A stretch of DNA of 22,274 bases from an uncultured Actinomycetes bacterium (GCA_903832395.1 CAILBF010000113.1:1-22274), one strand, 5' to 3'. Shown: positions 1 to 8,742, counted from the first letter of the stretch. Notes: a model not told the origin generated them from the sequence alone. Numbers and translations: made by a program.

Positions 1-1100
1 AGTTTTCTCGATACCTCAAGGGCATAGAAGTTATTAGCTGGAAGATTCACTTTCTTTGCTGCCATCGCTTTGTAAATCTGCGCGCTATCGTGGCCCGAAA
101 ATGAAAAATAGATAGTTGGCGTGCGGTGCTTGGCATGTCCATACATGGTGATCCCTGGCAGTGCCTTTACTGCACTCTCCATATAGAGGAATAACTCATC
201 TTCATATTTTTCAAGGGCGTTCATTGAGTTAACTATTTTTTCACGGCGGGTACTGCCAGATCCTGGCGCTAAATTGGCGATGAAGTTAACTGTCGCCGTG
301 CATCCAGCCATAATTTCATAGGGAAGGGTACCGAACTCAAACTTTTCCGGAACATTACTCGTTGATGGTAACAACTTGTCATTGTTGAGTGAATCAAGCA
401 GAGCGGGTGATGCAGCCAGGGCTGCGCAATGGGGACCCATTAATTTATAGAAAGAGAAACCAAAAAAATCTGCGCCAATATCCTTAACGCTGATCGCAGT
501 ATGTGGAGTGAGATGAACCCCGTCAACATAAAATAGTGCCCCAACTTTATGGACGGCAGCGGCGATGGATTTCAAATCTGGACGCGTCCCAATAGTATTT
601 CCAGCGCCCGTGATTGCAACGAGCTTTGTTTTTTTAGTTAAAACTGCTTCGACGGCTTCAATACTTAATTCCGAGGTGGCTGCATCGAACTCTGCCCAGC
701 GCACTGTTGCACCAACGGCTTCGGCCGCTTGAATCCATGGACGAATATTTGAATCATGATCTAGACGCGATACAACGATTTCATCGCCCGGTCCCCAACT
801 CTTGGCCAGCGTGCGCGAAAAGTCATACGTTAATTGTGTCCATGAACGTCCATAAACAACCCCACCTGGATCTACATCAATTAAATCGGCTACGGCTCTG
901 CGAAATTCAGAAACAATCGCATCGGCGTTCTTTTCTGACTCTGTGTTTATGCTGCGATTTGAGATTGGCATCGTAATCGCTTCTGCAATTACAGCACCCA
1001 CGACATCCGGCACTTGACTTCCGCCAGGGCCATCAAAGAAAGCTAATCCAGTATTGAGCGAAGGAAAATGAGAGCGGATTCTGTCAACGTCATAAGTCAT
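1..1100 (-). CDS. Cysteine desulfurase-like class V aminotransferase (3' end cut by window)
   Basis: Fold-type I PLP enzyme of the aminotransferase class V / cysteine-desulfurase-like family (the subgroup close to TIGR01976). About 366 residues are visible from an ATG at 1098-1100; the C-terminus lies beyond base 1. Seen: an N-terminal FFDGPGGSQVP segment (residues 21-31), SRLDHDSNIRPW near 111-122, an ITGAGNTIGTRPD stretch near 163-175 and YVDGVHLTPH at 191-200 (PLP Asp and His region). The PLP-binding lysine is Lys219 in SFYKLMGPH, the usual form of the motif in this subgroup. It starts 10 nt after the stop of the class III aminotransferase and is the last visible member of a five-gene run. 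A TAACCT box sits 7 nt before the ATG and overlaps that upstream stop, so an internal promoter is possible. True sulfur-mobilising activity is uncertain: no IscU/SufU-type partner is seen, and a lyase or epimerase-like role on an amino-sugar intermediate is equally possible. Confidence 0.85.
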   Translation of the reverse strand, partial: MTYDVDRIRSHFPSLNTGLAFFDGPGGSQVPDVVGAVIAEAITMPISNRSINTESEKNADAIVSEFRRAVADLIDVDPGGVVYGRSWTQLTYDFSRTLAKSWGPGDEIVVSRLDHDSNIRPWIQAAEAVGATVRWAEFDAATSELSIEAVEAVLTKKTKLVAITGAGNTIGTRPDLKSIAAAVHKVGALFYVDGVHLTPHTAISVKDIGADFFGFSFYKLMGPHCAALAASPALLDSLNNDKLLPSTSNVPEKFEFGTLPYEIMAGCTATVNFIANLAPGSGSTRREKIVNSMNALEKYEDELFLYMESAVKALPGITMYGHAKHRTPTIYFSFSGHDSAQIYKAMAAKKVNLPANNFYALEVSRK

Positions 1101-1110
1101 GTGCGGCAGG

Positions 1111-2463
1111 TTAGCACTCTATAAGTTCGGCGCACATAGTATGAAATGCCTTTGTATGAGCGTCAACATCGGCCGCAGTTGTATCAGGGCACATCAGCGC
1201 CATGTTGTGGAAAGGCGTTATAAGAAAGCCATCATTGAGCATGCGCAGGTGAATGTACTGTTCTAACTCGAAGTCGCCCGCATTATTGGCGTCAGCGCCA
1301 GTAACTGGTGCGGTCTTTCCAAACATATATTCACCGCGTGCCCCTAAGCGATTAACGGTCCATGGCAGATCAAACTCGTTAATTGCAGCGTCGACTCCAT
1401 CTGACCAGCGCGTGCCCAAATCGATCATGCGATCGAAGTTTTCCTGAGTTAGAACTTGGGTCAACGTTGCACGCATAGCCGCAAGAGAGAGCGCATTTCC
1501 AGCCAGCGTTCCACCGATGCCTCCAGTATCAATGATCTCGAGTTCAACCATTTTTTTAATTGAATCAGCGATGGACTGCGTCATCCCAAAAACTCCAGTT
1601 GGAATTCCTCCAGCAATTGCTTTACCAATAGTTAAGAAATCTGGTTTCAATCCTCGATCGGCAGTCATTCCACCAGGACCCACCGAAATTGTGTGGGTCT
1701 CATCGATAATTAATATGCTGCCATATTTCTTAGCTAACTCTTGTACTGCCTCTAAGTAACCAACTTCGGGCAGAACAATTCCAACATTAGTCATTGCAGG
1801 TTCCATCAAAATCGCTGCTACGTCACCGTGCGCTAGGGCTTTTTCCATACCGGCGATATCGTTGAATTCGACGACGCGTGTTGTGACATCAAGGGATACA
1901 GGTGCACCGATATTTCCTTCACGGGCCACCGTGTTTCCAGCCCCATCCAGCGTTGCAAAAGTTTCATCAACCGAGCCGTGATAACAGCGATCGATAACTA
2001 TAATTTTTGAGCGGCCAGTAATCATGCGTGAGTAACGGATCACATGGCGATTAGCATCGGTTGCAGAAACCGTAAACTGCCACAGCGGCAAGCCAAAACG
2101 CTTTGCTAACTCGGCAGAGACTATTGCCGCATCGGCAGTTGGCAACATTGCAGTTATACCCTTGCCGGCTTGCTCGCGGATTGCAGCAACCGTTGCATCG
2201 GGTGAGTGGCCAGTCATAGAGCCTGTATCGCCTAAGCAAAAATCAATGTAGGTGTTGCCATCAATGTCGGTAAAACGTGCGCCTTTGGCGCTTTCTACAA
2301 AGACTGGATACGCACCGGGCCATTTAGCCATCCATGACATCGGAACGCCACCCGGCATGTTCTTTTTACCCGACTCAAACATCTCCCCGCTCTTTGGATG
2401 CAACGCCAAAAAGCGCGTATCTTCTTTTGTGCGGAGCTCGGCCAATCCTTTGCGGTTAATCAC
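1111..2463 (-). CDS. Class III aminotransferase, glutamate-1-semialdehyde aminomutase-like
   Basis: PLP-dependent class III aminotransferase, 450 aa, closest in layout to glutamate-1-semialdehyde 2,1-aminomutases. Seen: PGGVP (37-41) with ARFTDIDGNTYIDF (62-75), CYHGSVDE (160-167), cofactor Asp254 in LIIDETHT, and the Schiff-base lysine Lys281 in LTIGKAIAGGIPTG. The PLP-phosphate loop normally written GTEA reads SATDAN (133-138), so the usual Glu is Asp, which argues against a plain HemL. The start is a GTG at 2461-2463, 2 nt after the stop of the mutarotase-like gene; no strong Shine-Dalgarno is visible, so translation is probably coupled. Company with a sugar kinase and epimerase suggests amination or deamination of a small keto-compound or amino sugar rather than heme synthesis, but the substrate cannot be read. 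Confidence 0.88.
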   Translation of the reverse strand: MINRKGLAELRTKEDTRFLALHPKSGEMFESGKKNMPGGVPMSWMAKWPGAYPVFVESAKGARFTDIDGNTYIDFCLGDTGSMTGHSPDATVAAIREQAGKGITAMLPTADAAIVSAELAKRFGLPLWQFTVSATDANRHVIRYSRMITGRSKIIVIDRCYHGSVDETFATLDGAGNTVAREGNIGAPVSLDVTTRVVEFNDIAGMEKALAHGDVAAILMEPAMTNVGIVLPEVGYLEAVQELAKKYGSILIIDETHTISVGPGGMTADRGLKPDFLTIGKAIAGGIPTGVFGMTQSIADSIKKMVELEIIDTGGIGGTLAGNALSLAAMRATLTQVLTQENFDRMIDLGTRWSDGVDAAINEFDLPWTVNRLGARGEYMFGKTAPVTGADANNAGDFELEQYIHLRMLNDGFLITPFHNMALMCPDTTAADVDAHTKAFHTMCAELIEC

Positions 2464-2465
2464 TT

Positions 2466-3239
2466 CTAGTCCAAATCCAATCGTTCGAAAACAAATAGAG
2501 CTTCAATGTAATCCTCGCCAGTGATACCTAAATTCTGAGCATCAGGTGGCGCAGTTTGAGGTTCGATGCAAACGCCATCGGAGTCTTCGGTATAAACAAC
2601 CCACCATGGCGCATCGCATTCAATTGAAATCCGGGCTACATCTTCCCAAACAACAGCGGGCGTACCTTTAACGCCAGTAAAGGCGTCATCCCACGGTGGC
2701 GCACTTGGAGCAGAGCGCTCTCCAGTTGGAATTCCTTCAAAGTTTCTAATTAACATCTCCGTTGCTTCGAACTCTATCTCAGCACTGCCTCCACGATCAA
2801 GATCGCGCGCAAACCATGGGTGTAGTCCCATCCAAACCGGTAAGTCACAACCATTTGCATCGTACTCAAGTGACCACCGCACGGCGTCATCGAGAACTTC
2901 AATTCGCTGCTCAACGGTGGCGCCGTTATATGGAGCGGGTAGATGCAAAAGAGAGCGACCTGGACCAATTTCTTGCCACGAAGAGATCAAACCAAAGCCA
3001 TGCAATGCGTGGGGTGGATCGATCGTTGCTGGAAGTTGAAAACTTTCACCGGCGGGATTTCTAATTAGACCTTCATTAATTCGCCCAGCCCATGGAGCCA
3101 TTGCATACCAACCCGATGTATGAATCTGGCCGCGAAATGGAACGGCAAATTCATTATCGCGCCACTTTAAGGAGACTATCCGACCGCCATTGTCATCGTC
3201 TATTGCAATTTGAAATTCAGCATCATCAATGAACTGCAT
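2466..3239 (-). CDS. Aldose 1-epimerase (mutarotase)-like protein
   Basis: Member of the galactose mutarotase-like fold family, 257 aa, slightly shorter than classical GalM (about 340 aa). Such enzymes interconvert the alpha and beta anomers of free sugars in the cytoplasm. Seen: APWAGRI (48-54, the substrate-binding Arg block), HALHGFG with His80, the catalytic-type His140 in GLHPWF, and Glu226 in CIEPQT, the expected general base. No signal peptide. Start ATG at 3237-3239 follows directly after the TAG of the kinase gene (3240-3242), with GGGA a few bases upstream as a possible ribosome site. It sits between a PfkB kinase and an aminotransferase, consistent with delivering the right anomer to a sugar pathway. 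Short mutarotase-like proteins of this type can also act on phosphorylated sugars, so free-sugar specificity is not assured. Confidence 0.87.
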   Translation of the reverse strand: MQFIDDAEFQIAIDDDNGGRIVSLKWRDNEFAVPFRGQIHTSGWYAMAPWAGRINEGLIRNPAGESFQLPATIDPPHALHGFGLISSWQEIGPGRSLLHLPAPYNGATVEQRIEVLDDAVRWSLEYDANGCDLPVWMGLHPWFARDLDRGGSAEIEFEATEMLIRNFEGIPTGERSAPSAPPWDDAFTGVKGTPAVVWEDVARISIECDAPWWVVYTEDSDGVCIEPQTAPPDAQNLGITGEDYIEALFVFERLDLD

Positions 3240-4142
3240 CTACATTCCCATCGCTTCAATAAGTTCATGTGTGCGTGGAGGTTGTGCACCTGCGCGCGAA
3301 CATGTGATGCCGGCTGCGATCGCAGCTTTATGCAAAACCCCATTTAGTATATGGCCAGTTAACCCAGCAACTGAGTGCTGAATAATGCCTTCAACGACAA
3401 TCGCACCGACAGTGTCACCAGCACCTACTGTGTCTATAACGCTGACTTTCACGCCATCGACCTCCTCAATTCCATGCTCGGTGTAGCCGATTAATCCGTG
3501 GGCTCCCCGTGTAACTACTACGCAGCTAACGCCTTGTGTAATCCAGCGCCGTGCAACTTCATCCAAACTCTCCTCGGGAAATAACCATGTGATGTCATCC
3601 TCGCTGACTTTAACAATCGAAGATATGGCAACCCATTTCTCAACGGCGGCAGCATATGTTGCTCGCTCCCCCATCACCGATGGGCGAATATTGGGATCAA
3701 AGACAATTGGCGCAAATTCACCTACGCGCAAAGCCCAATCAAAGAGCGTGCTTGCGCCAGGCTCAATTATCGTAGCCAGCGTGCCGACATGTAGCACTGA
3801 TGGCTTTAGCCGTTCGGGATCGGGCAACCACGTACGATCGAAATCAAAAGTTGCGGTGCCCTTTATTAAAAACTCATAACTGGCTCCACCGTTTGAATCC
3901 ACGGTAACTGTTGCAGTGCATGTGGGTTTCTCGCTCACTAAGCACAAATCTAAACTAACTCCGTCACGCTCTAACTCTTTACGGGCTTTCACGCCAAAAG
4001 CATCGGTTGAAATACCATCGATGAAATCGACCTCGTACCCTAAGCGCGCTAAAGCTTTCGCAGTATTTGCTGGGCCTCCGCCAACCACGTCGCCCGCTGG
4101 CAAAATATCGATGAGAGCTTCGCCAGCAACCCAGATGCTCAA
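3240..4142 (-). CDS. PfkB-family carbohydrate kinase (fructokinase-like)
   Basis: Ribokinase/PfkB-fold sugar kinase, 300 aa, the usual length. Seen: N-terminal VAGEALIDILP followed by GGGPANTAKALARLG (21-35), the first PfkB signature; VFDPNIRP (147-154); VKVSEDD (177-183), the region before the ATP site; TRGAHG (211-216); and the second signature DTVGAGDT (237-244) with catalytic base Asp243 and the GAGD anion hole. The start reads TTG (4140-4142), overlapping the upstream TGA stop in a TTGA arrangement, with AAAGGTGA 7 nt before it acting as a Shine-Dalgarno; no in-frame ATG fits the conserved N-terminus better. The sugar could be fructose or a related ketose or nucleoside; the neighbours (mutarotase, UPF0303, aminotransferases) do not settle it. 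Confidence 0.9.
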   Translation of the reverse strand: MSIWVAGEALIDILPAGDVVGGGPANTAKALARLGYEVDFIDGISTDAFGVKARKELERDGVSLDLCLVSEKPTCTATVTVDSNGGASYEFLIKGTATFDFDRTWLPDPERLKPSVLHVGTLATIIEPGASTLFDWALRVGEFAPIVFDPNIRPSVMGERATYAAAVEKWVAISSIVKVSEDDITWLFPEESLDEVARRWITQGVSCVVVTRGAHGLIGYTEHGIEEVDGVKVSVIDTVGAGDTVGAIVVEGIIQHSVAGLTGHILNGVLHKAAIAAGITCSRAGAQPPRTHELIEAMGM

Positions 4143-4630
4143 CTGAGTTCACCTTTGCGTGCTAGAAATTCAGCGATAACTTCAACGCCAAGTAAATGAT
4201 CTTGCACTTGGGGAAGTCCACTAATTAATAAAATCCCAGTAAAACCTAAGCCTTTAACATTTAGCGGAAGCGATCCACCGTGTATGGCATGCGTTTCTTC
4301 TGGTAAGCCTTTAACTTCATACCAATTAATTCCCTGTTCTTCGGCCAAAACTCTTTCAAACATTGTTGAGTTTCCTGTGGCCAGCGTTACGCGCGCTTTT
4401 CGTGCAATCCATGCATCGTTATCAGGCGTTGAACCGGGCAGTGAAGCGTGAAAAACAATCCAGTCTTTTAATCGCACTTCAACGGCGAGCGGCAAAGCGC
4501 GATCTATTCCAAGACTTTTGGCAATCTCGCCAATCTCAATCGCTTCGGCCTGTGTTAGCGATGGCAAAACCAACGTGCGCGCCTCAAGGGCCAAGCCCTC
4601 GCTCGTAAAGCCACCTGTCGTCTCGCCCAT
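4139..4630 (-). CDS. UPF0303 / heme-degrading-domain (GlcG-HbpS-like) protein
   Basis: Protein of the UPF0303 family, part of the GlcG/HbpS-like (heme-degrading domain) fold. Biochemical role in bacteria is poorly defined. With the start placed at ATG 4628-4630 it is 163 aa, which matches the family's usual size; the reading frame is open 21 codons further but that would run through the divergent gene's promoter and start. Seen: LPLAVEVRLKDWIVFHASLPG with a central WIARKARV segment, typical family features (aromatic WI-x-RK block), a GNSTMFERVLAEE stretch and a C-terminal GSLPLNVKGLGFTGILLISGLPQVQDH run, the glycine-rich end typical of HbpS-like folds. It is the first gene of the minus-strand run and ends in a 4-nt overlap with the kinase. 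Expression is likely from the CACAAT box 6 nt before its ATG. Confidence 0.8.
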   Translation of the reverse strand: MGETTGGFTSEGLALEARTLVLPSLTQAEAIEIGEIAKSLGIDRALPLAVEVRLKDWIVFHASLPGSTPDNDAWIARKARVTLATGNSTMFERVLAEEQGINWYEVKGLPEETHAIHGGSLPLNVKGLGFTGILLISGLPQVQDHLLGVEVIAEFLARKGELS

Positions 4631-4636
4631 GGCCCA

Positions 4637-4642
4637 ATTGTG
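4637..4642 (-). promoter_or_regulatory. Putative leaderless -10 box for the UPF0303 operon
   Basis: CACAAT on the minus strand, exactly 6 nt before the ATG at 4630, giving a predicted transcript start at or next to the start codon. It matches TATAAT at 4 of 6 positions. No convincing -35 is visible; it would fall inside the divergent coding sequence. Confidence 0.4.
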
Positions 4643-4645
4643 CCT

Positions 4646-4651
4646 TACTGT
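4646..4651 (+). promoter_or_regulatory. Putative leaderless -10 box for the aldo/keto reductase
   Basis: TACTGT (TAnnnT type) exactly 6 nt before the ATG at 4658 and with no Shine-Dalgarno between. It is separated by only 3 bp from the opposing -10 box at 4637-4642. The -35 region would lie in the first codons of the UPF0303 gene and shows no TTGACA. Confidence 0.45.
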
Positions 4652-4657
4652 GCGTGC

Positions 4658-5590
4658 ATGATTACTATTCCCGAAACCGACCTCGTTGTTCATCCTTTAT
4701 GCCTTGGCAGCAACATTTTTGGTAGCAACGCCGATGAGAGCCAATCTCACGAAGTAATGGATGCTTATTTCAGCCATGGTGGCAATTTCATCGATACTGC
4801 CGATGCATACAACCAGTGGGTTGAAGGCCACGTCGGCGGTGAATCCGAAACCATTATCGGTTCCTGGATGAAGGCTCGGGGTAACCGTGCCTCAATGGTC
4901 ATTGCAACGAAAGTTTCAATGATGAATCGCAGACCAGGTTTGTCGGCCGCCAATATTTTTGCCGCTTGCGAAGAGTCTCTCAATCGCCTGCAAACAGATT
5001 ACATTGACTTGTATTACAGCCACAAAGATGATGAAACAGTTCCAATGGAGGAAACTCTTGGGGCATACGGACAACTGATCGCACAGGGCAAAGTCCGCTA
5101 TATCGCAGCATCTAACTTTTCTCCGGAGCGCCTGCGTTTGGCAATGAAAATAAGTGCCGAGAATTATTTACCGGCATATTGCGCAGTTCAAGAACTATAT
5201 AACTTGGTCGATCGCACGACCTATGAAGGCGAAATGGCTCAGACCGTTGCCGATCTCGGAATTTCAAATCTTCCCTTTTACGGAATCGCTCGCGGTTTTT
5301 TAAGCGGAAAGTATCGACCAGGTGTAACCGACGTTGATTCAAAGCGCGCAGCAGGTGCCCGTGAGTACGCACATGACAAGGGTTTTGCAATTATTGCTGC
5401 AATGGATCAAATTTCAGAGGCGCACAACAACGCACCGCTATCTGCAATCGCTCTGGGATGGCTTCGTGCCCAACCAACAGTAAGCGCACCTATAGCTTCT
5501 GCACGCACAGTGGCCCAGCTTGAAGAGATTATTCAGATCGTCGAACTCAGCGATAGCGAGATTGCGCAGTTAAATTCTATCTCCGCTTAG
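4658..5590 (+). CDS. Aldo/keto reductase
   Basis: NAD(P)H-dependent aldo/keto reductase, (beta/alpha)8 barrel, 310 aa from ATG 4658; this start begins at the conserved first strand and an upstream in-frame GTG at 4640 would add six residues lying in the promoter. Catalytic tetrad seen: Asp46 and Tyr51 in NFIDTADAY, Lys85 in IATKV, His122 in LYYSHKDD. Further family marks are VRYIAASNFSPERL and the C-terminal cofactor-phosphate region SAPIASARTVAQLEE. It resembles the group annotated as YajO/general stress GSP69-like or L-glyceraldehyde 3-phosphate reductase-type AKRs. It reduces aldehydes or ketones of sugars or detoxifies them. It is the only plus-strand gene, transcribed away from the sugar kinase run, and ends 19 nt from the convergent Fn3/Ig gene with no clear terminator. 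Confidence 0.92.
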   Translation: MITIPETDLVVHPLCLGSNIFGSNADESQSHEVMDAYFSHGGNFIDTADAYNQWVEGHVGGESETIIGSWMKARGNRASMVIATKVSMMNRRPGLSAANIFAACEESLNRLQTDYIDLYYSHKDDETVPMEETLGAYGQLIAQGKVRYIAASNFSPERLRLAMKISAENYLPAYCAVQELYNLVDRTTYEGEMAQTVADLGISNLPFYGIARGFLSGKYRPGVTDVDSKRAAGAREYAHDKGFAIIAAMDQISEAHNNAPLSAIALGWLRAQPTVSAPIASARTVAQLEEIIQIVELSDSEIAQLNSISA

Positions 5591-5609
5591 CTTTGTGACA
5601 GGGCTCTGC

Positions 5610-8600
5610 TTAAGCAATTGGATTTAAGGACGCTAACGTATATGCCGAACTTGAACCGGTGTTTGTCGTTAATGTTTCTCGAACTCTAATTCGATAGCCA
5701 ATGTCACCTGTTAGCGTTACATAAGTAGTTCCAGTTGCTCCAGCAATCGCCGCCCATGAAGCACCACCATCAGAGGATCGCTCCCACTGGTATGTCTGGA
5801 ATGGGCCAGGGGATGTATTTAAAGTGCTTGGCCACGTGCCTCGCGAAACTGTAAAAGTAGAACCAACAGTTGATGTGTCGTTGAATGATGGAAGTACCGT
5901 TGGAGCCGCAGGCGGCAAGAAACCAGAAACGGCTGCAGAGCTTACGGTTGCAGTATCGCCACCGCCTATTGCAGCGACGACTACTCGAATTTGCGCATTG
6001 CAGATATCAAAAGTCGGAAGATACGTTGAAGTAGCCCAACCCCCAATATTTGTCCATGAGATTCCATCATTCGAACTCTGCCACTGATAGGCATAAGAGG
6101 TTGGAGAATTAGTCCAGGTTCCAGTTGTGGTGCTTTGCGTTGATCCAATTCTCAGCGTGCCCGTTATAACTGGCAGAGCAGTATTACTTGGTGCGCCAAT
6201 TTTAACGGTGGCGACAGAGTAGGCAGTCCCAGTGATAGCTCCAGAAGAGATTGAATTTGTCACCTGGATACGAACAATGCCTTCAGTACCAGTTACGACA
6301 TACGTACTGTTTGTCGCACTCGAAATGTTTGTCCAGGTCGAACCACTGTTGACACTGCTTTGCCACTGATAACTGATAGTGCCGAGCGTTGACCATGTAC
6401 CTGTCGATGCAGTCAAAGCCGACCCAACAGTCAGTGAACCCGTAATCACCGGTAATACCGAGTTAGTTACGTTAGACGCTGGCACAACCACTGTTGCTGC
6501 AGTGTTTGCTGTGGTTTTATAGGACGTAGATCCACTCGTAAAGCTACCGAAGACTTGGGCTCGTACATAAAGTCCAGACTCGGCAGTTGTAAGTACATAA
6601 CTAGTTGAGCCAGCACCGACAATAGCGTTCCATGTGGCTGAATCACTACTGGACTGCCACTGTTGGGTAATTGTCGAAGCGTTTAACCACGTGCCCTGTG
6701 CAAGAGTGAGTGTGCTTCCAACACGTACTGTTCCTGAAATCGTTGGCAGGACTGTGTTATTAACTGCAGTAACCGTACCTCTTGAAGTACTGGTTGCAGA
6801 AAATGAACCTTGAGATGTTGAAGCGGTCACCGTAACGGTTAAGGCCGTACCTATATCGGCGGCGACCACAACGTAAGTAGGCGAGATTGCCGTAGACCCA
6901 GTAATAGCTACTCCATCACGCTTCCATTGGTAGCTAAGAGTAATTGCATATGGAGAGGACCATGTTCCATCGGTAGATTCCAAAGTCTGTCCAACAACAA
7001 AGTTTCCACGCACGGTTGGCACAGTCACGTTATAGCCGGGGACACCGGCAAGCGTTGCAACCGATGGCTGAGGAGATGATGTGCCGTTTGTGTTAGTTGC
7101 AGTTACGCGAATTCGTAGAGGGAAACCAATATCTGCTGCAGTTACGGTGTAACTCAAAGTAGTTGCACCACTGATATCGATAAAGTTGGTTGTTCCACCA
7201 TCTGAGGAACGCTGCCATTGATACGTATAAGCAGAAATCGCTGGCACTGAAGTCCAAATACCTGCGTTGGCAGTTAACGTCGCACCGACAACGGGGCTCA
7301 GGGCATAAGGAAGCGTTACTACTGGCGCAGTTGTAAGTGCTGGTTTAAATGATTGATCCACAAGTGTTGAGAATGACATCGATTGTAAATCGGTTCTTAG
7401 TGTTGCGCCAGCACCATTCACATAGGTTGCTCGAACTCCAAGGATGTATGTATTTCCCGGCGCAAGTGCAGTAAACGAATATGAGAGAACTGAAGGCGCA
7501 ATACCAGAGGCAATTATCGTTCCATCACGAAGAACTTCATAAGTCACAGCCGCTGGGTTAGAACTCCAACTCAGTGTGCCTGCAGTTGTAGTGATGTTTG
7601 TGATAGCTAGCCCACCCAGATCCGATTTTGTCGTTGTAAATGAGGTAAGAAGTGAGGACTTTGAAGCACTTGCTGGATATACCTCAACGATTCCAACCGA
7701 ATAAGATGTTAGAGGAGACAAGCCAGTGAATGTTGTTGAACCAAAACTTGAATTCACTGACTTAGTCGCAAGGACGGATGTACCAAGTCCGTCATAAAGG
7801 GTAACTGTGTATGAGGTTGCGCTTAAATCGAGTTGCCAACTGACTAGTGCGCTGACCGAGGTGATTTGGCTAATTGTTGGCGCAACGGGCGTCTCGGTCA
7901 ATGAGATTACGTTCAACTTATCAGATGCCTCGGTTACGGCAGCGCCAAATACTGCTTGCACTGAATAATCAGCGGCTAACCCTGGCGTCAGTGACTTAAC
8001 AGGATAAGAAGTTGTTTTTGAATTTCCTAGGAAGGTCGTACCTTGGTAAACGTTATAACTATCTGCCCCAGTGATCGCCGTCCAGCTCAAAGTAAATGAA
8101 GAACTCGTTATATTCGAAGCATTCAAATTTGTCGGCCCTGTTGTGAGCGTTGTGAACTCAAAGAACGGCGTTGCAACACCTTTGATTGTTCCGGCAACTG
8201 GGCGAATTGAAAATTTATTCACGGCGCCAGGTTTTAGGCCGGTAAACGTGTACGTGTTATTTTGCGTTGTTTTTACAAGACCATCGCCCAGCATCACTTC
8301 ATATCCAGTGGCCCCGGCTGGAGCCTCCCAGGCTATTTGAACAGAAGTATGTGTTGTCTCGACGACGTTGACATTATTAACAGCGCCGCCAGTAGTTGAG
8401 AAACCTTTAGAACCCGACCAAGCGCCTTTAGCTATTGCTAAAGATCTCACGCGGACGCTGTAGTACGAATATGGTTTCAAAACTTTTGCGATAGTTGTAG
8501 TTGTTGAACGCGTAACAGTCGTGACCACTGGTGTTGTTCTAGTTTTGATTTCAACTTCGAAATACGCCTTAGCAGGTAGTTTTGGCGAACTCCATTTGAC

Positions 8601-8735
8601 AGTAGCAACCTCACCAATAACGGCAACGCTCGTGATATTAGGTTTAACAACGGCAGTTGCAGCTTGCGCAGTGGGTAGGCTGCCCAGCAGTAACGCGGCA
8701 AGCGTCACTGCAAAAGTTTTATTTTTATACTGCAC
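5610..8735 (-). CDS. Secreted multi-domain protein with Fn3 and Ig-like repeats
   Basis: Large exported protein, 1041 aa, with no catalytic domain recognised. The start is a GTG (8733-8735), followed by a signal peptide: NKTF then a hydrophobic LAALLLGSLP core and PTAQA, predicted cleavage near residue 25. Residues about 27-463 form five fibronectin type III-like modules of 80-90 aa (ends near 114, 198, 283, 372, 463), recognised by repeated SVQIAWEAP / FTLSWTAI and TFTGLKPG / SSFTGLSPL-type strands. Residues about 465-1041 form six Ig-like modules of 92-100 aa, each beginning with a LPxIxGxxxVGSxL strand and containing YQWQRSSDGG or YQWQSS and a TYxVTxxDIG stretch (near 465, 565, 660, 758, 850, 943). 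Ser/Thr/Ala-rich, one cysteine visible. No LPXTG, transmembrane tail or catalytic motif at the C-terminus. A surface or shed adhesive/scaffold role is inference. Confidence 0.85.
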   Translation of the reverse strand: MQYKNKTFAVTLAALLLGSLPTAQAATAVVKPNITSVAVIGEVATVKWSSPKLPAKAYFEVEIKTRTTPVVTTVTRSTTTTIAKVLKPYSYYSVRVRSLAIAKGAWSGSKGFSTTGGAVNNVNVVETTHTSVQIAWEAPAGATGYEVMLGDGLVKTTQNNTYTFTGLKPGAVNKFSIRPVAGTIKGVATPFFEFTTLTTGPTNLNASNITSSSFTLSWTAITGADSYNVYQGTTFLGNSKTTSYPVKSLTPGLAADYSVQAVFGAAVTEASDKLNVISLTETPVAPTISQITSVSALVSWQLDLSATSYTVTLYDGLGTSVLATKSVNSSFGSTTFTGLSPLTSYSVGIVEVYPASASKSSLLTSFTTTKSDLGGLAITNITTTAGTLSWSSNPAAVTYEVLRDGTIIASGIAPSVLSYSFTALAPGNTYILGVRATYVNGAGATLRTDLQSMSFSTLVDQSFKPALTTAPVVTLPYALSPVVGATLTANAGIWTSVPAISAYTYQWQRSSDGGTTNFIDISGATTLSYTVTAADIGFPLRIRVTATNTNGTSSPQPSVATLAGVPGYNVTVPTVRGNFVVGQTLESTDGTWSSPYAITLSYQWKRDGVAITGSTAISPTYVVVAADIGTALTVTVTASTSQGSFSATSTSRGTVTAVNNTVLPTISGTVRVGSTLTLAQGTWLNASTITQQWQSSSDSATWNAIVGAGSTSYVLTTAESGLYVRAQVFGSFTSGSTSYKTTANTAATVVVPASNVTNSVLPVITGSLTVGSALTASTGTWSTLGTISYQWQSSVNSGSTWTNISSATNSTYVVTGTEGIVRIQVTNSISSGAITGTAYSVATVKIGAPSNTALPVITGTLRIGSTQSTTTGTWTNSPTSYAYQWQSSNDGISWTNIGGWATSTYLPTFDICNAQIRVVVAAIGGGDTATVSSAAVSGFLPPAAPTVLPSFNDTSTVGSTFTVSRGTWPSTLNTSPGPFQTYQWERSSDGGASWAAIAGATGTTYVTLTGDIGYRIRVRETLTTNTGSSSAYTLASLNPIA

Positions 8736-8742
8736 AGTAGGA

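Noticed and set aside
1111..2463. hemL for tetrapyrrole synthesis
   Set aside because: Residue change at the phosphate loop (SATDAN) and a sugar-kinase/mutarotase neighbourhood make a different aminotransferase more likely, so no gene symbol was given.
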